Part shown: positions 16,342-19,633 of the stretch, in pieces
Layout: each line of letters begins with the position of its first letter
Position numbering within the stretch: the first letter of the stretch is position 1
Source: Bacteroidales bacterium UBA7574
Lineage (GTDB): Bacteria; Bacteroidota; Bacteroidia; Bacteroidales; Paludibacteraceae
Assembly: GCA_002479035.1 (NCBI GenBank)
Contig: DLLA01000168.1
Coordinates: forward strand, 1-19,633
Reading direction: 5' to 3'
DNA length: 19,633 nucleotides
Position numbers and translations under genes: made by a program
The notes under the pieces: generated by a model
What the model was told of the DNA's origin: nothing
What the model saw: the letters and a program-made list of their open reading frames with translations, nothing else
Database searches by the model: none

Positions 16342-16695
16342 ATGCCAAGATCAGTAAATCACGTTGCTTCGCGCAACCGTCGTAAGAAGATCATGAGCCT
16401 CACGAGAGGCAATTTTGGTGGCCGTGCCAACGTTTGGACTGTTGCCAAAAACACTTGGGAGAAGGGTCTCCAGTATGCTTATCGCGATCGTAAAAACAAA
16501 AAACGCACCTTCCGCGCACTCTGGATTCAGCGTATCAACGCAGCCGCTCGTCTCGAGGGCTACAGTTACAGCCAACTCATGGGCGCACTGAAGAAAGCGG
16601 GTATCGAAATCAACCGCAAAGTCCTTGCAGACCTTGCAATGAATCAACCCCAAGCGTTCAAGGCCATCGTAGAACAAGCAAAGAAATCCATCTGA
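16342..16695 (+). CDS. rplT: Ribosomal protein bL20
   Basis: 117 residues, full length. Characteristic segments are [16 protein letters not shown] at the N-terminus, [34 protein letters not shown] and the C-terminal globular part with [24 protein letters not shown]. bL20 binds 23S rRNA early in 50S assembly and in several bacteria represses its own operon by binding an mRNA mimic of its rRNA site. It is the last gene of the infC operon, followed by a hairpin at 16715-16752. Confidence 0.97.
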   Translation: MPRSVNHVASRNRRKKIMSLTRGNFGGRANVWTVAKNTWEKGLQYAYRDRKNKKRTFRALWIQRINAAARLEGYSYSQLMGALKKAGIEINRKVLADLAMNQPQAFKAIVEQAKKSI

Positions 16696-16714
16696 GAATG
16701 ATGCGACTCTAAAC

Positions 16715-16752
16715 AAATAAGGTGTGTCTCCGCAAGGGGAAGCACCTTATTT
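16715..16752 (+). terminator. Hairpin terminator after rplT
   Basis: AAATAAGGTG (16715-16724) and CACCTTATTT (16743-16752) form a perfect 10-bp stem; an inner CTCC and GGGG(A) can extend it around a GCAA loop. The downstream tract (CGTTTTC) is only weakly T-rich, but the stem itself ends in TTATTT, so termination is likely. Confidence 0.75.
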
Positions 16753-16819
16753 CGTTTTCATCAAACCACCGAACTGACACTTTGAAAACAAAACAACCGA
16801 CAAACAAGTCATAGCACCC

Positions 16820-18019
16820 ATGAAACCGCTGAAAACTTACATATTGTCGTTCTTGTTGCTGGGCGCCGCCTGTGCCCAAGCCGCAGAACTGCCGGGCTTC
16901 CGCTACGAGGACGCCACCCGTTTCCGAATCATCAACCGCGGTTGGGACAACACCGCCACTCCATACAGCCGCATGCCCGCCTACATGCAGGACAGTTGCC
17001 GTCAAAACCAATGGTGGCTCTACCAGCACTCGTCGGGTATTGCCATACGCTTCGCCACCGACAGCAAGCGCATTGCCGCGCAGTACAACCTCATCAACAA
17101 CTTCCACATGCAGCACATGGCGATGACGGGCATCAAGGGCACCGACCTCTACTTCCTTAACGAGCAGACCAACCGCTGGGAGTACGTCAACACCGCCCGC
17201 CCGCAGGAGAAAGACGGCAAAGCCGACTCCATCCAATCCAAGATGTACGTGGAGAACTTGGACGGCGAGATGCACGAGTACATGCTCTACCTCCCGCTCT
17301 ACGACGGTGTCAACTGGGTGCAGATAGGTGTCGATTCCGCTGCCACGCTCACCCCTCCCCGCGTGGATAACCCCCGCCGCGGCAAGATTGTCTTCTATGG
17401 CACCAGCATCATGCAGGGTGGTTGCGCCAGCCGCACGGGCATGGTGGCGACCTCGATGGTGCAGCGCGACCTCGGCGTCGAGTGCGTGAATCTGGGCACA
17501 TCGGGCGAGGGCAAGATGGACTTCCCCATCGCACGCGCCATGGCAACTATCGATGATGTGCTCTGCTACGTGGTGGACCCCGTCCCCAACTGCACCGAGA
17601 TGATGTGCGACACGCTCACCTACGACTTCGTATCTATCCTGCGCCGCCTGCGTCCCGACGTGCCTGTCATCATGGTCGAGGGCATCACCTACCCCTATGC
17701 GCGCCACAACGCTTTCTTCCGCGACTACCTGCCCAAGAAGAACGCTGCCTTTCGCCGCAACTACGAGCGTCTGAAGGCGGAGAACCCCGCGGGCTTGTAC
17801 TATGTGCCCACCGACGGACTCGTCGGCGAGGACATGGAGGGCACCGTGGATGGCATTCACCTCACCGACCTCGGCTTCCGCGCGTACGCGGACATAATAG
17901 AGGTGTACATCGGGCAGGCGCTCAACGATGCCCATACCACCCGACTGCTGAACGCCCAAGCCACCACCCAAGTGCAATCCGCCAAGGCGAAGAAGACCAA
18001 CAAAAAGTCCAATCGTTAA
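16820..18019 (+). CDS. Secreted SGNH/GDSL-type esterase with GxDLY N-terminal domain
   Basis: 399 residues with a signal peptide (MKPLKTYILSFLLLGAACAQA, cleavage near residue 22). An N-terminal beta domain (about 25-180) contains KGTDLYF, the GxDLY signature of the domain found in front of SGNH hydrolases. The hydrolase domain (about 185-370) has the nucleophile Ser196 in FYGTSIMQGG, a Gly-block LGTSGEG, and Asp344 and His347 in GTVDGIHLTDLG, completing the triad. The Asn block is not clearly seen; PVPNCTEM is a candidate. Family members deacylate carbohydrate or lipid esters; the substrate here is unknown. The C-terminus is a Lys/Ser/Thr-rich tail without a domain. It appears to be a separate unit after the rplT terminator; only a weak promoter-like TTTC...ACACTTTG (16750-16784) is visible. 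Confidence 0.88.
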   Translation: MKPLKTYILSFLLLGAACAQAAELPGFRYEDATRFRIINRGWDNTATPYSRMPAYMQDSCRQNQWWLYQHSSGIAIRFATDSKRIAAQYNLINNFHMQHMAMTGIKGTDLYFLNEQTNRWEYVNTARPQEKDGKADSIQSKMYVENLDGEMHEYMLYLPLYDGVNWVQIGVDSAATLTPPRVDNPRRGKIVFYGTSIMQGGCASRTGMVATSMVQRDLGVECVNLGTSGEGKMDFPIARAMATIDDVLCYVVDPVPNCTEMMCDTLTYDFVSILRRLRPDVPVIMVEGITYPYARHNAFFRDYLPKKNAAFRRNYERLKAENPAGLYYVPTDGLVGEDMEGTVDGIHLTDLGFRAYADIIEVYIGQALNDAHTTRLLNAQATTQVQSAKAKKTNKKSNR

Positions 18020-18078
18020 CATTTGCAAATACTCCACGCCCTTGCCGACTCCCCCTCTCTCCAAGGTCGTGTCAAACA

Positions 18079-18122
18079 GCAAGGGATACGCAAGGGATGA
18101 GCAAGGGATAGACTAAGGATGC
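18079..18122. repeat. 11-bp tandem repeat, three clear copies plus one degenerate
   Basis: GCAAGGGATAC (18079-18089), GCAAGGGATGA (18090-18100), GCAAGGGATAG (18101-18111) and the degenerate ACTAAGGATGC (18112-18122). It lies between the esterase stop and the TonB receptor start. The period equals that of the array at 6438-6470, but the sequence differs. Confidence 0.85.
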
Positions 18123-18197
18123 AGGAGCAAAAAAGCCCTTTTACGCACCCCAAATAAACCCCAATAGCGACAATAGTAACCACCAAATAATGGTAAT

Positions 18198-19633
18198 ATG
18201 CAAAAAATCTTTACTCTCTTACTCAGCATGATGGCGACCATTGCCATCTATGCTCAATCGGTCACCGTCACGGGTACGGTACTGGACGCCGCCAATGGCG
18301 AACCGCTGATTGGTGTTTCCATTCTCGAAGCGGGAACCACCAACGGTGTAGTAACCGACCTCGACGGAAACTTCAAGTTCACCGTGCAAACGGGTGCCAA
18401 ACTCCAGTTCTCTTACGTGGGCTACGCTGGCGTGGAAATCAAAGCCAAGTCCGCCAACCTCGGCACTATCAAGATGGAGCCCGAGGCAGTCGGTCTTGAA
18501 GACGTTACTATCACCGGTCAGATGGCACGCCAACAGAAGACACCTGTAGCAATGAGTCAGGTGAATGCACTCGACATAGAGGAGCGTCTCGGTGGCGGTG
18601 AATTCGTGGAAGTATTAAAGGCAACCCCGGGTGTACACACCAACGTACAAGGTGGCGGTTGGGGCGACAGCGAGATATGGATGCGTGGTTTCGACAATAC
18701 CAACGTGGCTACTATGATTAACGGTGTGCCGATGAACGACATGGAGGGCGGAACCGTCTATTGGTCTAACTGGCAGGGACTCAGCGACGTAACCTCCGTC
18801 ATGCAGACCCAGCGCGGTATGGGTGCCAGCAAGGTCAGCGCACCTTCCGTGGGCGGTACCATCAACATCGTAACCAAAGGCATTGATGCCAAGCAAGGCG
18901 GAATGCTCAGTTACGCAATGGGCAACGATGGCTATAACAAAGTGGCATTCTCAGTTTCCACGGGTCTGATGAAGAACGGCTGGGCAATCACCGTACTCGG
19001 CTCCAAGACATGGGGTGATGGATATGTACAAGGTACCAACTTCTCGGGCTACAGTTACTTTGCCAATATCGCAAAGCGTATCAACGAGAACCATCAACTT
19101 AGCCTTACCGGCTTTGGTGCTCCTCAATGGCACTACCAGCGTGCTGCCAAATACGGCGCACTCACTCTGTCGGAATGGGAAAAAGTCAAGAAGTACACCA
19201 AAGACGGGATGGACTATCGTCGCTACAACCCGACCTACGGATATGATGACTACGGAAATCAGAAATCAAGCAACTACAATTCCTACCACAAACCGCAGAT
19301 TTCCTTGAACCATATCTGGCAGATTGACCACAAGTCATCACTGTCCACCACGCTCTATACCTCTATTGGACGAGGATTTGGCTATGCGGGTGAGAATGGC
19401 GCGATGTCATCATTCACCTATTCGGACTTCCGCGGTGCCTACAATGGTTCTTTGGCAACCACTTTCAGACGCGCAGATGGTACTTTCGACTATGGTGCTA
19501 TACAAAAACTCAACCGCGAGTCAAACTATGGCTCGGAATTGGTAATGACCGAAAGCCGCAACTACCACAACTGGTATGGGTTGGTGTCCACCTATTCCAA
19601 TCGTTGGTTGGATTGTCTTGATTTCTATGGCGG
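18198..19633 (+). CDS. TonB-dependent outer-membrane receptor, 3' end outside window
   Basis: The first 478 residues of a TonB-dependent receptor; the frame stays open to the window edge. The signal peptide is MQKIFTLLLSMMATIAIYAQ. A carboxypeptidase-regulatory-like domain follows (about 22-100: TGTVLDAANGEPLIGVSI, GVVTDLDGNFKF, SYVGYAG), then the plug domain (about 115-225: LKATPGVHTN, IWMRGFDNTNVATMINGVP, GASKVSAPSVGGTINIVTK), then the start of the beta-barrel. The plug matches the general Bacteroidetes receptor type rather than SusC. The ATG at 18198 is chosen because it begins the signal peptide; the ATG at 18190 is out of frame. The substrate cannot be told, and whether a SusD-like partner follows is beyond the window. 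No consensus promoter was found in the 178 bp upstream. Confidence 0.93.
   Translation, partial: MQKIFTLLLSMMATIAIYAQSVTVTGTVLDAANGEPLIGVSILEAGTTNGVVTDLDGNFKFTVQTGAKLQFSYVGYAGVEIKAKSANLGTIKMEPEAVGLEDVTITGQMARQQKTPVAMSQVNALDIEERLGGGEFVEVLKATPGVHTNVQGGGWGDSEIWMRGFDNTNVATMINGVPMNDMEGGTVYWSNWQGLSDVTSVMQTQRGMGASKVSAPSVGGTINIVTKGIDAKQGGMLSYAMGNDGYNKVAFSVSTGLMKNGWAITVLGSKTWGDGYVQGTNFSGYSYFANIAKRINENHQLSLTGFGAPQWHYQRAAKYGALTLSEWEKVKKYTKDGMDYRRYNPTYGYDDYGNQKSSNYNSYHKPQISLNHIWQIDHKSSLSTTLYTSIGRGFGYAGENGAMSSFTYSDFRGAYNGSLATTFRRADGTFDYGAIQKLNRESNYGSELVMTESRNYHNWYGLVSTYSNRWLDCLDFYG

Noticed and set aside
16820..16900. Lipoprotein signal in the SGNH esterase (GAAC)
   Set aside because: The position -3 residue is Gly rather than Leu-like, and a normal AQA cleavage site follows at once.
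16709..18082. 457-codon open frame antisense to the SGNH esterase
   Set aside because: The sense strand has the complete esterase with signal peptide and triad. The antisense peptide is low-complexity and runs through the rplT terminator hairpin.
18198..19633. SusC-type receptor of a polysaccharide utilization locus
   Set aside because: The plug sequence fits the general Bacteroidetes receptor type, and no SusD or glycoside hydrolase is seen in the window.
1..19633. tRNA, rRNA, integrase, transposase or phage genes
   Set aside because: I looked through the intergenic stretches and reading frames and found no such signature.

Overview
The window looks like a chromosomal segment of a Bacteroidales bacterium, probably gut-associated; I cannot assign a genus. 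Several signs agree. At least four promoters match the Bacteroidetes sigma-ABfr form (TTTG, 19-20 bp, TAnnTTTG). Most starts lack a Shine-Dalgarno sequence. The gene content is typical of the group: a Bacteroidetes TonB-dependent receptor with a carboxypeptidase-regulatory-like N-terminus, a DUF6359/OB-fold lipoprotein, a DUF4143 ATPase, a golvesin-domain amidase-like protein, and secreted proteins with C-terminal tails resembling type IX secretion (T9SS) sorting tails.

Left part (1-7.8 kb): a visibly AT-rich gene encodes a secreted mosaic of about 1966 residues, built from Ig-like, Fn3, InlB-like, chitobiase-C-like and OB-like modules. It is followed by an unlisted 42-codon ORF of the 'MKK-Y-P ... 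RRR' small-protein type and a strong terminator. An 11-bp tandem repeat comes next, then an AAA+ ATPase with a DUF4143/nuclease-like C-terminus on the minus strand. Upstream of the ATPase promoter lie three 23-bp iterons carrying a TTGGCCAA core.

Middle (8.1-14 kb): a GC-richer plus-strand operon of three genes. It encodes a secreted amidase_3-like protein interrupted by a golvesin domain, an RlmD-type rRNA methyltransferase that overlaps it by ATGA, and a secreted S8 subtilase. It ends at a bidirectional terminator shared with a convergent three-OB-fold lipoprotein gene.

Right part (15.3-19.6 kb): the translation operon infC-rpmI-rplT, with infC most likely starting at an AUA codon behind a perfect AGGAGG. 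A heptamer repeat and a hairpin sit between infC and rpmI. Then come a terminator hairpin, a secreted SGNH/GDxLY esterase, a second 11-bp tandem repeat of different sequence, and a TonB-dependent receptor cut by the window edge.

The genes are housekeeping (infC-rpmI-rplT, rlmD) mixed with cell-envelope and secreted functions. I see no phage, integrase, CRISPR, rRNA or tRNA. No clearly new multi-gene system is evident. The items most worth following are the ATPase iteron array, the small RRR ORF behind the giant secreted protein, the AUA start of infC, and the two 11-bp-period repeats.
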